A program made the position numbers and the translations under genes. Below the pieces are notes generated by a model, which saw only the letters and a list, made by a program, of their open reading frames with translations, did not search any database and was not told where the DNA came from. 64,000 nucleotides of DNA from Heloderma charlesbogerti. Its lineage: Eukaryota > Chordata > Lepidosauria > Squamata > Helodermatidae. Positions 1 through 12,700 of this stretch are shown here, piece after piece. The stretch is taken from assembly GCA_026122225.1 (NCBI GenBank), contig JANEZZ010001956.1:312501-376500 (forward strand), given 5' to 3'. How positions within the stretch are numbered: position 1 is the stretch's first letter; each line of letters begins with the position of its first letter.

Positions 1-1205
1 GTTGCCACCTTGAGTAGGTTCTACCCTTAAAGGCAGGCTAAAAATCACTTTAGAGAAATTAAATTAAGTAGTCAGTGATGCACAGTGTAAAGTGATGCAC
101 ACTGGGGCAAAAAATCCCATCATATATATGCTGATGGGGTCTGACATCATCATTCTCCAGGGTCTCGCCCATGCGTTGCAACCATTATCGCGGTTTGAAA
201 GCCTGCTGTTTTTCTCAATGGCATGATAGAAGCCTCATGTAATTGTGCAATTCTGCTATACCACAGCACCACCTAAGCAGTTGTATAATAGAACACCAGG
301 AAAGGCAGAGAAAGAAAACTACCGGAAAAAAAAACACCTGTAAAGGAGCCGATCTTAATCCCACAAAGAATCTGGAAGCAGAAGCTTTGGTAAAGATGCG
401 GGTTAAAGGCCTCATGTAGAAAAGCCTTAAGAAAAGAAACTTGGGAGTTGTGGTGGATAGCTAGATGAAAATGGTGACCAAGTGTGCACCAGCTGTGAAA
501 AAGGAACATTGGGCATTATTAGGAAAGGAACTGGAACTAGAACTGCCAGTATCAAAATGCCTTTATATAAATCCCTAGGGTGGTCACATTTGGAATATTA
601 TGTACAATTCTGGTCACCGCACCTACAGAAGGATATTGTAGAGATGGAAAGGTGCAGAAAACAGCAGCCAAAATAGTCAGAGAGGTGGAGGAACCCGCCT
701 ATGAGGAAAGGTTACAAGGTTAAGGCTCTTGAGCTTAGAAAAAAAGCTTAGGAACATGATAAAGGTGTATAAAATTATGCATGGTGTGGAGAAAGTGGAT
801 AGGAAGAAGTTTCCTCCCTCTTTCATAATACTAGAACCCAGGTCCTCCCATGAAGCTGGATGGTGGGAGATTAAGGACAGATAAAAGGAAGGACTTCTCC
901 ACACCGTGCACAGTTGAACTGTGGAATTTGCCACCACAAGATGTAGTGATGGCCACCAAGTTGGATGGCTTTAAAAAGGGTATTGGACAAATTAATGGAG
1001 AAGAAGACTATCAATAGCTATTACATTACCTCCATTATCAGAGCCAATATGTCTCTCAATACTAGTTGCTAGGGGACACAAGCGGGAAGGTGCTTTGGGG
1101 CTAATGTTCTGCTTGTGGGCTTTCCATAGGCATCTGGTTGGTCACCGTGAGCACAGAAAGATGGTCCTTTAGTCTGATCCAGCACAACTCTTCTTAGGTT
1201 CAGGG
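1..1205 (+). mobile_element. CR1/L3-like LINE, 5'-truncated, with a MITE-like insert
   Basis: A translated stretch near 572-630 (SHLEYYVQFWSPHLQ) matches the C-terminal part of CR1-type ORF2. It is followed by the typical 3' segment ending near 'ctgatccagcacaactc'. The copy is degraded by stops and frameshifts. About 205-425 interrupts it and resembles part of 2795-2985. The same 3' tail recurs at 1790, 27008, 30276 and 40103. Confidence 0.7.
205..425. mobile_element. MITE-like insert within CR1/L3 copy
   Basis: Shares blocks such as 'accacagcaccacct', 'gtataat' and 'ggaagcagaa' in order with 2810-2940, so the two are copies of one short family. Boundaries are approximate and the family is not identified. 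Confidence 0.4.
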
Positions 1206-1407
1206 AAAAAGCGGGGTTGCAAAGAGGGAAAAACATACACACACATGCAATGGGGTGAAGGAATTTAAAATGGCTAGGGCTTATCTTAAAAGCCCTGGCA
1301 AAGCTACATGGGGCAGTGAGCAGCAGAGGAGGAGAGAACATTACAAAAATAAAGCCAATGGAATGTTGAAAGTTGGAGTTAAAGGTGGGCCCTAGCTAGG
1401 AAAAGGC

Positions 1408-1600
1408 TACTAAGAACATGAGAAGTGGCCTTATACCAGGTTGAACTATTTGTCCATCTTGTCTACTCTGCCTAGCAGTGATACGCCAGGGTCTCAGGCA
1501 GAGGTTTTTCCCCTCACCTGCTATCTCAGCCATCAGGGTCTCAACCAGAGATCTTCTGCATGCAAAACATGTGTTCTAGCACAAAGCTATGGCCACTAGC
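1408..1600 (-). mobile_element. tRNA-derived SINE, old copy
   Basis: Read on the minus strand it begins with a degraded tRNA head (GGCCATAGCTTTGTG, then TTTTGCATGCAGAAG) and ends in a tail like that at 49231-49420. Typical sauropsid SINE; family name not assigned. Confidence 0.5.
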
Positions 1601-1789
1601 TGCTCCAGCCTATTGCTCAATCCCCTGCTCAGCTGACCTCAGTACACACTCATACTTACAGAGCCAATTTAAGTTAGCAATAGCCTAAAGGGCAGTTTGC
1701 ACATGCACTAACAGGAAATTCTATATATGCATTGTGGGAGCAGGAAAAACATGGATCTCCCAGAATATGTACCAGCACAATGTGTATGA

Positions 1790-1892
1790 TTGCACTCAAG
1801 TCCTACTTGGCCACTGCGTGAACTGAATGCTGGACTAGATGGACCCTTGGCCTGATTCAGCATGGCTCTTCTTGCGTTCTTATGTGCATGCC
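1790..1892 (+). mobile_element. CR1/L3-like LINE 3' tail fragment
   Basis: 'gctggactagatggaccctt' and 'ctgattcagcatggctcttc' match the terminal segment of the element at 30276-30640. Confidence 0.6.
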
Positions 1893-2597
1893 TATATGCC
1901 TTCCCAACACAGGGCTGGTGGTAAATGGACATATGCATGCATATCTACATACATACATACTAATGCTGTGCTGAAAATTTCTCCTGTATATTTTTTCAAC
2001 CATTCTCATTCAATTCGAAAGAAAAGTAATTGCTTTTGAAAAGAAATTGAAAGAAGAAATTTCGGAGAAATTCTTGTGGCTTGGGAGTTTGGGGTTATTG
2101 TGCTTACTTTACTTATGAGGTGGTTGAGGAGTGTGCATGAGTGCCCTGTCTGTCATTGTACAGTAATCTCTGTGACAGCCTGTAGTCTTCTCGGCTTCCT
2201 GCACTTCAGTTAAAGACATCTTGAGGCAATTCCTCCCATGGGGTTTCTGAAGTTCAAAAAGTGCAGGTGGCCTGGGAGGCTGCAGAACACTGGAAAGATG
2301 TGTAATAGAGAGAGAAAACACACAGCACCCTTCACCACCTCTCAGTACTTAGGTCAGCTCAAAAATACCATCAAAAGAAATTCAAAATCCTACCTCAGAA
2401 AATTGGGAGCCTCAACACAGTTGAAATTTGGTAAAATCCCCCCACCCACCATTTCTCTGCCCACAAATAGGCTGGAGAATTTTGAGAGGCCATTTGTGCA
2501 CACCTCTAATACATACATACACACCACACCACACCACACCATCACCACAACTACATCCATTTAAACCCTTGTCACAGACTGGCCTCATTTAATCTGG

Positions 2598-2985
2598 GGG
2601 CTTCTTCACACGGAGCTTTTCTCCTGCAATTGAGATAGGTTACTCATAGAGGTTTGTGGGTCCTTTAGATGATGTCGTCAACCTCCAGGGCGTCTCCTGC
2701 ACTAGGTGACCTTTATTCTGTTATTTAAAAGATCAGACATAATGAGTTATCAAATTACAGCGCTTGAGTTCCCTCCCTGAAAAGAGGAAAAGCTGCAATA
2801 AGAGGAGCTAGACCACAGCACCATCTAGTGGCTGTATAATGAAACATTGAAGACTCACATAAGGGGGAAAAGGAGCGGGGCAAGGAAGCATGTGTAAAAG
2901 GAGTCCATCATGATCTTGCATTTAAAACGGAAGCAGAAAGCCCTGTTTTAAATGCGGGGTTTTAGGGTGGTGTAGAGATGCTCTG
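2598..2985. mobile_element. Possible MITE related to 205-425
   Basis: The interior, about 2810-2940, matches 245-400 in order of short blocks. The outer limits are guessed from 'ggcttcttcacacgg'. No clear inverted ends were confirmed. Confidence 0.3.
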
Positions 2986-3248
2986 GCACTCTCACAGCTG
3001 TATCCTTTTACCTTTTCCTTCACTCACCTTTCCTTGCAACAACAGACATTTAATGTGCAAGCAGACTTTGGGTAACAGACACAGATGAAGCCCAGATGCG
3101 GCAAATGCCTGACATCAGCCAAAGACAAGGCAGCTGCAGGGGCCTTTCTACCCCCACCCCCTCCAAAGATTAAACTCTGCTTCAACTGACAGTTGCCCTG
3201 AGAGGGAAGCAGAGCCTGGCTTCTGTCACTGGTCAGAGGTAGAAGGCA

Positions 3249-3423
3249 GTGGAGGCTGGTGTCTCCAATGTCAGTGGGACATTAAGTCTGCTCCAGGTTT
3301 CAGTCACAACCTGTCAGAACTCTAAAGGAGCTATCCCAGGTGCCAAAGCTTTAGAGAGCTCTGACAGGTTCTGAATAAAACCGAGATTCATTGCTCCATT
3401 GACATCGGAGGCACCAGCCTCTA
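3249..3423. mobile_element. Foldback MITE with about 29-bp inverted ends
   Basis: The left end 'gtggaggctggtgtctcc' and the complement of the right end 'GTAGAGGCTGGTGCCTCC' pair over about 29 bases with four mismatches. Inner arms (cctgtcagaactctaaag / ctttagagagctctgaca) also pair, so nearly the whole 175 bp folds back. Confidence 0.6.
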
Positions 3424-4069
3424 CCCGTCGAAGGGCTCATAAGTAGTCACATCACTTCGCTCCCAGCAACTTATCAGCCTGACCTTCCCCTAGATGCCTG
3501 TTAACTCACCATTTCATTCTGACCTTGTCAAACTGATCTTTCTCCTCTACCTTCCCCTCCTCTTCCCTTCCCACATCTCATCTTTTATTTTGTAAGCCCA
3601 AGGGCAGACTTGTGTCTTATTTTAACTTCTGTACAGCGGCCCCCATCAGCAGTGTGTATTGCATTTTAATTGCTGCAAGTTGCTCTAGGAGACTATTTTT
3701 TGCCCAAAAGGCAGGATCAAAATATAGCAAGATAGAAGGCTGAATAGGGGAGGAATGGAAAAGATGCTTAACCTTCCCACACACACTACTCCGCCTCTAC
3801 AATCCCCCCCCCCCATGATACAAAGCCCATAAATTTGGAAATTGTGGCTGGCCGTTTGCAGGGGAGAGGACATACCTTCCTTGCCCCTCTTCTCCCAGTA
3901 CAGTCCAGCTCTCTGCCTACTGCTGGGGTAGAGGAAGTGTTTTAATCTTGGTCATATGCAGCCTAAAAGAGTATTTCCAAGGTGGTCTCATTTACTGGTC
4001 CTCTTTAAGCAATGGTTGTAAACCCCGCTTGCGTTTGATTAATGAACCTAAATAGTGCAGCTTCACAAA

Positions 4070-4352
4070 CAAACTGGATTCACACAATGTGCTAACCTAC
4101 ACTCAGTGGTTGAGTGTGGGTTGTTGAACCATGGGTTCACATGCTGTCTGAACCCAGAACATTTTCCAGAGTGGCTTAACCATGCACTGTGGCTTATTTT
4201 TCTTGAACAAGCCACTTTTAGAATCCATGGTTGTAGGGTTGTTCAGGGTAATTAACAAGCCACCCTACAGAACACGTCCTGGGTTCAGACAACACTCTCA
4301 CGGTTCAACAAACAACCTACATTCAACACAGTAACCCACACTCAGTGGTTGT
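4070..4352. mobile_element. Foldback MITE (probably hAT-type)
   Basis: The two halves are inverted copies: 'ttcacacaa...gtctgaaccca' on the left and its complement on the right, with repeated 'acccacactcagtggttg' motifs inside. Assignment to hAT is inferred from style only. Confidence 0.5.
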
Positions 4353-5867
4353 GTGAACAGCCCCTTAGAGGGCTGCATTAGAAAGCAGGGCATATATGTT
4401 TAGATTGCAGGAAAGTAGGGAGGTAGCACGGCTCTGTTGTAGTTGAAAGACACAGATTCAACCCTCGGCCTTTCCATGTACAGTATCAGAGGTAACAGGG
4501 CTGGGAAATGTATCTGCAGGAAGCTTGGAGATTTGCTCATCATGAGACTAGAAGGAAGTGCTACTTTAGTTAAACCATTGGCCTTCATACAAGCAGCTTC
4601 TTAAAGCACTTGCTAAGACTCAAGAAAAAGTATTCATTAGAATGGCAGTGTAAGCGTGGGCTGTTGCATACTACATAAGCTGTAGGAGACTCATCTGAAA
4701 TGACTCTGCTTTACAAGTGTTTACAGAAGGAAAAATGTTATTAATGTTTCACCTTCACCACATTCTAATTGCCTTCATAGGGTCTTAAGGGTATGGCTGT
4801 ATAGCATTACAGCATGCGATTATATCTATATACTGAGGGCATACAACCATCTGGTTTTCGTAATAATGATGTTGAATAATAATTGCATGAGTCCACTTCT
4901 TCAGTGGGCTGATTCACACATGCAAGCTCTTCAATGGACGAGCACAGATAGAACTTCTCTATGGTCAAATTTTATTTCAGATGCAATGTTTTTCAATGGA
5001 ATCTGCCCACACTCGGCTGCGAGTAATAAAATGTACAGTAAAAAAGAGCAGAGAATTAATCATGTCCAAATCAACCCACTGATGTACAAACATGGGCTCA
5101 TCATGCCTGTGCCACCTTCTCTTCCTGAAGCGGTGTAGTTCTTGCATTCATGCAACGTGTGCATACACTTAACTTTGTTTATTCTCTTATGTAAAAATAA
5201 ACTTGAGTGACTTAAAGTTTCCTCACAGGAAGTGAAGCTTGGCAGTAGACTCTTTACTCTCTTCAGGTCAGTTAAGTGAACACGTTTCAACAACCTTTAA
5301 GACTGAACATGCAGTACATGTAAAAGGGCACAAATCACTTATATACAGTAGTGTACCCCCTCTGCTAACACTCCTGCAGTGTATATTGATACTACAATCC
5401 AACAAAATCTGAGTCCTTTGTAGTTGAAAACTAATGAAAAAACTCCAGTGGCTAACAGAAGGGATATTGACACATCATGAGTGGTCAACTTGCGGCACCG
5501 GTCCAACGAGTAGAGGAAGTTTGTAGTGTATTTAGACAGGAACAGGAGGGCTAATTGGCCCGATCAGGTGATCATTTCTGCTTGCCTCTCCCACACTTTT
5601 GTCATTTGCTCCCCAGCTCAGCAGCCTAGTGAAAACTGAACATAGAGGCAATATGTACAAGCATGTGCTAAAATGGCATTAATATTTTTGATCTGTGCCA
5701 CACTTACTAAAAAGGTTGGATATCACTACCCATTTCAGCCCCAATACTGAATATAACCAGTCAGGAAACCTTCTTCAAAAGGCTGACATTTTGATATGGA
5801 CATAGACTATGAATACACAATTAAACAGCTGAGTGTAATATCACACTACTAGTTTTTTATAATCATT

Positions 5868-5873
5868 TTTATT
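5868..5873 (-). terminator. Poly(A) signal AATAAA for SECISBP2L
   Basis: Canonical AATAAA on the minus strand with a downstream GT-rich stretch, about 3.2 kb after the stop. It is the last such signal before repeat DNA resumes. Confidence 0.55.
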
Positions 5874-5896
5874 CATTATGGAAGAACCCCCACTAG

Positions 5897-5904
5897 TATT
5901 TACA
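5897..5904 (-). promoter_or_regulatory. Pumilio-type motif TGTAAATA in 3' UTR
   Basis: An exact TGTANATA match on the transcript strand, about 25 bases before the distal poly(A) signal. Function is inferred from motif only. Confidence 0.3.
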
Positions 5905-7526
5905 TAGTGCAAAAAGCTGTTATTACTTCCAAAAAGTATGGTAGACAGAATTATCCTTCATAAAAGGAGAACACAGACAGAACCTTTTCATGAAGTAATT
6001 TCATAATGATTTTCTATTTTAACCCTAAGTTCTGTTATTACAAGTGTATAGGTATCAAAGATGAACAGACATTACTTTACTATAGTCTTTAAAAATACAT
6101 TAACCACATATGAACATTAATTGGGCTGTGCCATGTTGATTTTTTTTCCTGTTAATTGTTTAAGATTTTATTAGACATTTTCTTACTGTTTCTGTAGGAC
6201 TGGGCATAAAGCTGTACTATTTCCAATTATGGCTTTCTACTTATTTTTCAAAGGCTTCATATTGAATTAGTGATTAAAATCTGGTAAATCAGCTGAATAT
6301 CTTGATTAGTTTGCACAACTTCACACAAAAAATACTATGACAACTTCAGCAAACAGCAGCTTTTCAAACAAGACTTTTTGCCTCCATGCTATTAAACTTT
6401 AAGAGCTTCCAGCTGAAGAACTGGACTCAATTACACTGTGTACATCCATCACCCAAAGAACTTTCCAAGGTATCTCCTACTGTTGTGTTTAAAATTCACA
6501 CTCGTGCATTAATCAAAAGGCTCTTTTCTTCCATTTTAAAAACAGCGGGTCAAACACTACATCAGTCACTGATCAAGCTTCAAGTCAGTAAATACATGCC
6601 ATTTAAAATTTAAATCAGGGAGGGGCAGGGGGAAGAATATATTCAGTGGGGTTTATTGGCTACCATAAACACACACTTGGAATAATGCATTGTATTAGCA
6701 ACCTATAAAGCCCACACTCTTGTTTGGCCTGCCCTAGGACTAAGTGCATCAGCCCACTGTGTGTTCCATTTTCCATGGTAAGCTATTTTTACACAAATAC
6801 TGGAGATTCTTATAAATACTTTCTACAGTCACCTCAACCAAATAATTTTAAGGAAATTCTAAACCATTATACACTCCCGCCCACAACCCCCATCTTCTGT
6901 CATTAACTCTAGTAACAGGATTTTTAAAAAGAGCAAATATTTGCTGAACTTGTCCTAAATTTCTACCTATATGATAGCAGAAACAGCCTTTCAGAGTATA
7001 AGAACCTACTGTTTATGCCAGTATAGAAATTGTGCTACTTTAAAAAACCCCCACAAAAAACAAGAACTATTATGGCATTGAAAGATAACTTATCAAAAGG
7101 AACAGAACATGAATGTTGATTACAGAAGATGACAGAATTACATATACCCCATCGTACTGCACCAGAAAAACTTTTCTAATATGGAATACAATCTAACATA
7201 CTTCATAAGCGTACAAACATACATTCTGTTCCCAATTGGTGCTCAGCTGCCACTTATCAGAATGAACATTTTATAATGGATGGCTTCCTTCACTGATACT
7301 GTTTGCCCTGAGGAGATCTGTCGCAATTTTTTGACAGGAAAGTTCATATCTGGTAGGAAACTGGGAAGTATTAGAAAGCCTTAACTGAATTTGAAATTGA
7401 CAGTTGAGAAAACTGGATGTACTTATATACTTTCTTTTATGAAAACTGGCAAACCAGATTCAGAAAAGACGACAAACATTTCAAAAGGTACCTAATCAAG
7501 AATGAGCCATTTGATTTACTAGCACT

Positions 7527-7548
7527 GGGGGGGGGGGAGGGGGGGAGA
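7527..7548. repeat. Poly-G tract in 3' UTR region
   Basis: A run of G broken by one A; on the transcript strand this is a C-rich run. Confidence 0.9.
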
Positions 7549-8311
7549 TATCAATTTGTGGACACCATGCAAAAATGATAGGATGCAAGTAGTCCTATTA
7601 GAACTTGCAACACTTTTTCTACTTAGCATGTACTTTGTCACACACACCAAAGAGCTACTTACACAAATACTCAAAATGGCCTTTTCTGCTACATTCCTTA
7701 ACACTGGATGACAACGTTAGATCTTAAGACACTGAGATAATTCTTTCTGTACAATATAAAAAAGCTAGTGTTGAAGATGCTAAAGCTATTGGTCCCAAAT
7801 AATTAAATGAACAACCGAACTGTAAAATACTTCATATCTCTGGGAAGTACAAATTTTCATAAAGCTTGTCCTTTTGCAGTACCAATGGATATTCAACTCT
7901 TCTACATTCCCATTCCAGATTTTGTTCTTTAATGCAGCTTATCTGGGTACAGTTAGTGAAGTTTTGCAATAGGCCAAGTTGGAAAACTCAGACTACAAGC
8001 AAAAGTTAGGCAAGTCTTTCATTTTTAATATTAACAATAAAGTCATCTGAATTTTCCCCTAAATCAACAGATTGCCCCAACTGAGTCACTTCTAATCTTA
8101 CAGTTATGAAAATCTACTCCCAAAGGGGCAAATTGCTAAAAACAGAAAAGCTCACATTCTCAACAAGAACCAACTTTTATGACTGATCCCAACCTAGAAA
8201 CAGGAACACTGCATGCTAATCTACAACTCCCCTCACTTCCCCAATAAGCCTCTATGTCCATTAAACTTCCTCTTGAATGGTCAACATCTGATTCTTTAAC
8301 TTGAGCTTTTG

Positions 8312-8319
8312 TATTTACA
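8312..8319 (-). promoter_or_regulatory. Pumilio-type motif TGTAAATA in 3' UTR
   Basis: A second exact TGTANATA match on the transcript strand, in the first quarter of the 3' UTR. Short motif, chance occurrence is possible. Confidence 0.3.
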
Positions 8320-9100
8320 TGGCATTTATGAATTCATATTAGCATTCCTGAGATAGGTGAAATAGCTATGAAACCATCCAAGTACTGCAAATCAGTAAAG
8401 TTAAGAAAACCAAACTAAGAAAGGTTGCTGTGGTTAATGGGCCCCTTGCTGCAGTCCACAGGCACAGTGATAATATTAAAATAGTCAGTGGGAAAGGAAA
8501 TAGATTTCTCTTTCCTGAAGTGCTTTGCCAAATGGTTTCAGCCGATTATAGCCAGCATCTCAAGAGTGTATTTCTCAAACACATATCCCAAGAGACCAGT
8601 AAGAAGATATATTGAACTTAAATTACTGGTTAATCTCTCCAACCATTTTGTAAGGATTCTAATCTCATTACAGGCGTCTTTCAAGCCCCCCACAAATATT
8701 AATTCTGGCCTAATTTCCGGTACACTATGACAGGGCAAATATAGGTCACTACTGTCAGGTTAAAAAGTGTAAGAATTTTAAAGTTATAGGTCGAGAATAA
8801 GTTTGCATAAAAATGGTAATTTGAAATAGTTTTCTTGTACAAAAAGATGCCTATTGACAGTTTCAGCACACATTGACTGTTCTGGGAAAGATATAAATAA
8901 TCATTACACACATGCACACTCTAGTTCTTAATGGAAAAAGTAATAAAGACCGCTACAAAAAATATTTATGTTGTGAATTAAATATGCATATTAAACATTA
9001 CACAGTGCAAAATGCTGAGATGAAGCACAAAAAGCAATGGCTGCAATCCTTACAACAGTTAGTTTTAAAATATTAAAGTTTCCTGAGTTTGTGCTTGAGT

Positions 9101-9765
9101 TTATGGTATATAATTTGAGTCTGTATGCTTTGTATCCAGGGAACTGCAGACAGTAGGCTTCTGCTGGGCTTTACCTGCATGCTTATCCACTGTCCATTCC
9201 TCATTGTCAATGACTGGATCAACTTGTTCAGGAGTTTCGAGTTCTTCCTCCTCACTTTGTTCAACATTATCATCCTCTGCACCACTAAGGCTCTTCCCAA
9301 GCTGAAGTGTTTCCATAGTCCGTTGAGTTTCCGAGACCCAAGATTCAATTCTGCTGTTGAGTTGAACTTCTTCAGATATAGGTTCATGGGTGTAGTCATC
9401 ATCGTCGTCGTCATCGTCCTCCTCCTCCTCCTCTTCAAGCATTCCTGGGACAAGGGTACTGGTAGTACTGGTCATGGAGGAGTTTAAAATGTCCCTGCAA
9501 CTGCCATCCAAAGATCCTGTATCCGTACTTTGCTGCGAGGCCCATTCCAGATTGTCATCTGGCTTCACTTCCTCTTTCCCATTTAGCACTTTCCCGTGTG
9601 CTGTGACTGTGACAATCCCAACAGTAGCTAGAGATAGCTGCTTATTAGCAGCAGCCTTATTGTTGCCAGGTTTTTCAGGAGCAGCCATCTTACAAGTAGC
9701 CTCTCTTTCATTTTCAGAGGTTTCCAGCCCATCCGAGGTTTCCACCATGCTCCTCCAATTTGTTT
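9101..9765 (-). CDS. SECISBP2L: SECISBP2L terminal coding exon 18 (residues 871-1091 and stop)
   Basis: The acceptor TTTTTTCAG|AA completes Glu871 and the TAA stop is the complement of 9101-9103. It encodes a Ser/Thr-rich tail, then six Glu and eight Asp in a row (residues 981-994), then YTHEPISEEVQLNSRIESWV and an acidic end. The segment with HTDSNY matches the human C-terminus. The acidic run is written by repeated GAG/GAC/GAT triplets. Confidence 0.96.
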
Positions 9766-12700
9766 CTGAAAAAATGCAGAAAGGTTTGGGAAATGTCTGA
9801 CATGTAGAATGAGGGGTATAACGTTGGTTTGCTTTTAGCAAGGTGATTATGCATATGTGTGCATTTTAGCACTTTTTCATTAATTTTAGAACTTTTTCAT
9901 AAAAATTATCATTGAAGAATAGATTAATTTGAAGACATCTTATTTAAAGCAATTTACACGGGGTGGGGGGGGAGAACAGCAAAAAAGCAGGAATTGCATT
10001 CAGATGTACTGTGGTTAGATAGACAGAACAGAAGGTAGGTTGTGTGTGCTTTTGCCAAATGCCTAACATTATAGAAGAATGGAATGCATACAGGCTTCCA
10101 GTTACGTGCTTTAAACCTTAACTGTTAATTAAATGAAAAACCTCTCTCCATAGCAAATCAGGGTGGAAATGAAGAAATTTTAAAGGGAAAGTATTGTTTC
10201 CATGCATAGAACTAAGCTTCAGAGTAACTGAATTAATTTTAACCCAGGTGGACTTGACTGTGCTTACAAAACTAGTGACAACCACACAATTACTGAATAC
10301 AGTTCAAAATAAAGCTATACTATAGGATTACAGTCTAAGCCGTTTTAAGCATGCTTGCCTTAACTGGGGGGTGGGGTCCTGTTTTATTCCCATTTTGTAT
10401 TGTGTTTATTGTCATTTATCCGCCCATTACCAATTTCAGTTGGTGCATTAACTATGCCTGTTCCTAGATAGGGACAGCCTAGCCACAGTGACCCATACAT
10501 TGGTAACCTTGCATTTAAACTACTGTAATTCCCTCTATGTGGAGCTTCCCTTGTGCCTGGTTCGGAAGCTGCAGCTAAGGCAGAATGCAGCAGCTAGGGT
10601 GCTCATTGGGATACCCAGTAACACCTGTGTTAAAGGAACTGCACTGGCTGCCTATTGGCTACTGAGCCATGTTCTAGGTTATGTTGTTGACATATCAAAG
10701 CCAGATTGATAACTGGGACTAGAAGGTCTGCACATATAAGACTGATTCTGGTCTGCTTGCACTGGCTGCTATATGCTTCTGAGCTCAATTCAAGGTGCTG
10801 GTTTTAACCTATAAAGCCCTGCATGGCTTAGGACCACAATACCTGATGGCATGCCTCTCCCAAAATGAACCTACCCATACTCTATGTCAAGCATCTAAGT
10901 TTCTCCTCCGAGGGAAGCTTGGAAGGTGGCAATGAAGGAGAGAGCCTTCTCAGCGGTGGTCCCACATTTGTGGAATGAGCTCCCCGATGAGGTCTGCTTG
11001 GCACTAACATTGTTATCTTTTCGGTGCCAGGTTAAGACCTCTTTCTTTTCCCGGGCATTTGGCAGCACATGATGAGTTTTAATCAGTCCTGGATGTGCTT
11101 TAGTTATGACTGACTGTTCAAAGTTGTTTATAGTTATATGTTGTTTGGGTATATTGCCTGTGTGCTTTTATGTAAATGGCTTTTAAATTTAGTATACTGT
11201 ATTTGAATGTTGTAACTTCTGTAACCGCCCAGAGAGATTTGGCTGTGGGGTGGTACAGAAATGGAAATCATCATCATCATCTTGGGACCAGGATACCGAG
11301 CAGACTGCCTCCCCCTATATATGCCCAGCTAGTCTTTAAGATCTTCAGAGGAGGCCTTGCTGATCGTTCCACGACCAACAGAACGTCACCACATAGTATC
11401 CCGCAGTTTCTCGGTCCTGGAGCCCACCCTCTGGAAAACCCTCCCTGTGCAGTTCGAGAGGCAGAAAATGTGGTATGCTTCAAACATTTCCTGAAAATGT
11501 ACTTGTTCATCCAGGCTTTCTCTGGTTTGTAATTAATTGCAAGTAATCATATGCTGCTCTGTTGTACTGTTCCTTGTACTGTTTTGTATTATTATAGATG
11601 AAATTGTTTTAACAGTGTATTTCAAATGTGATTTATTAATAAATCACCTGACCATGAATCATTCTGGGAACTAATTGGTTGAAGGGCAGTATATAAATGC
11701 ATAAAATCAATCAATAAAATAAATTTTAAAAGAGCAGACAGTGACTTTCTGCAAGCAAGCATATGCTCTACCACTGAACTGAGGGGTGTTTTATGGGTTG
11801 CAATATTCTGGAATAAGAGACTAGTAAATAAGAAGCATCGAACAAACTTAACATTTCCAGGAAGATTTATATGGCTGGACTGAACATGATCTAGTCTAGC
11901 ATCCTGGCCTAAGGTATCATCCTGTACATGCAGATTCACTTCTGTTCCACAAAATAACCTCCTACAGCCATCCAAACAGGTGTGCCACAAAAAGAGTGCA
12001 GGAGCATATCAGGTAGCTCACACCAGAGGAGCTTCCATGATTAAACTCTTTTGCCATACAATCCAGTTGCCTCAATCCAGTGCTAGACTACAGAAAATGG
12101 CAAACGTTTTCCAGGGTTACTACCCAATCTGACCGAAAGGTGAAAAAAAAAAATCCCTTCATAAGATACGGTTATCAGTTCAAGAACATTAAGGGGAAAA
12201 AAGTAAGAGATTGGAAGCCTTTCTAATTTACTCTTAGAAGATTCAGTTATATAAGCATTGTTTTGAAGAAGAAACTTACCATACTCCTTTTCATTCACTT
12301 CTGAAATGGGCTCTGAAATAACACTGCAGAATGAAATTGCACTTGCTGCAGAAGGATTTCGAGAATGCCCCATATGATGGGGCACCTTCTTAACGTTCTT
12401 CAAGGCCTCTTCCTGCTCTTGCTCCATTGCTGCAACCATGTCTCGGTAGGCTTTCCTGGCCTCCTCTGTCAGTGACACCAATTTATTGAAGAGATTCTAA
12501 GAGACAAAATACCCCATTAAAGATAAAAAAGGTACCCTGAGACACCACCCTCTTGCCTGTATCCTTTTATTTGAAGGATTCATACTTTCAAGTAAGGACT
12601 TACACATACTTACATTGGCAAGACATGTCATAAAATAATACATTGCATTTTACTACAGATGGCCAGGGAATTTGAGATGAGGGATGAAGAACAATCCTCT

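Larger units (their letters stand above)
1203..5845. other. Intergenic DNA downstream of SECISBP2L
   Basis: Apart from the repeats listed, 1900-2597, 2986-3248, 3424-4069 and 4353-5845 show no gene. There is a CA-rich patch at 2515-2545. About 3584-3665 resembles an old L3/MIR-like 3' tail. No exon of a neighbouring gene was recognised. Confidence 0.6.
5846..9100 (-). other. SECISBP2L: SECISBP2L 3' UTR (about 3.2 kb)
   Basis: AT-rich, repeat-free sequence follows the stop codon, in contrast to the repeat-packed flanks. AATAAA on the minus strand is the complement of 5868-5873, followed by GT-rich DNA (TAGTGTGATATTAC), which fits cleavage near 5850. Other AATAAA copies (for example complement of 6167-6172) could give shorter forms. 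The 3' end is inferred, not proven. Confidence 0.72.
9766..12279. other. Intron 17 of SECISBP2L
   Basis: 2.5 kb. Holds three L2-like LINE tails (listed). 9766-10459 and 11731-12279 show nothing recognisable beyond a short poly-G at 9960-9971. Confidence 0.7.

Noticed and set aside
1..5845. Exons of SHC4 or EID1, the mammalian neighbours on the other side
   Set aside because: No translated segment resembles either protein; the region is repeats and unassigned DNA.
9125..9487. Plus-strand open frames across exon 18
   Set aside because: They are the opposite-strand shadow of the SECISBP2L coding exon; the Val/Ile run is the reverse reading of the Glu/Asp codons.
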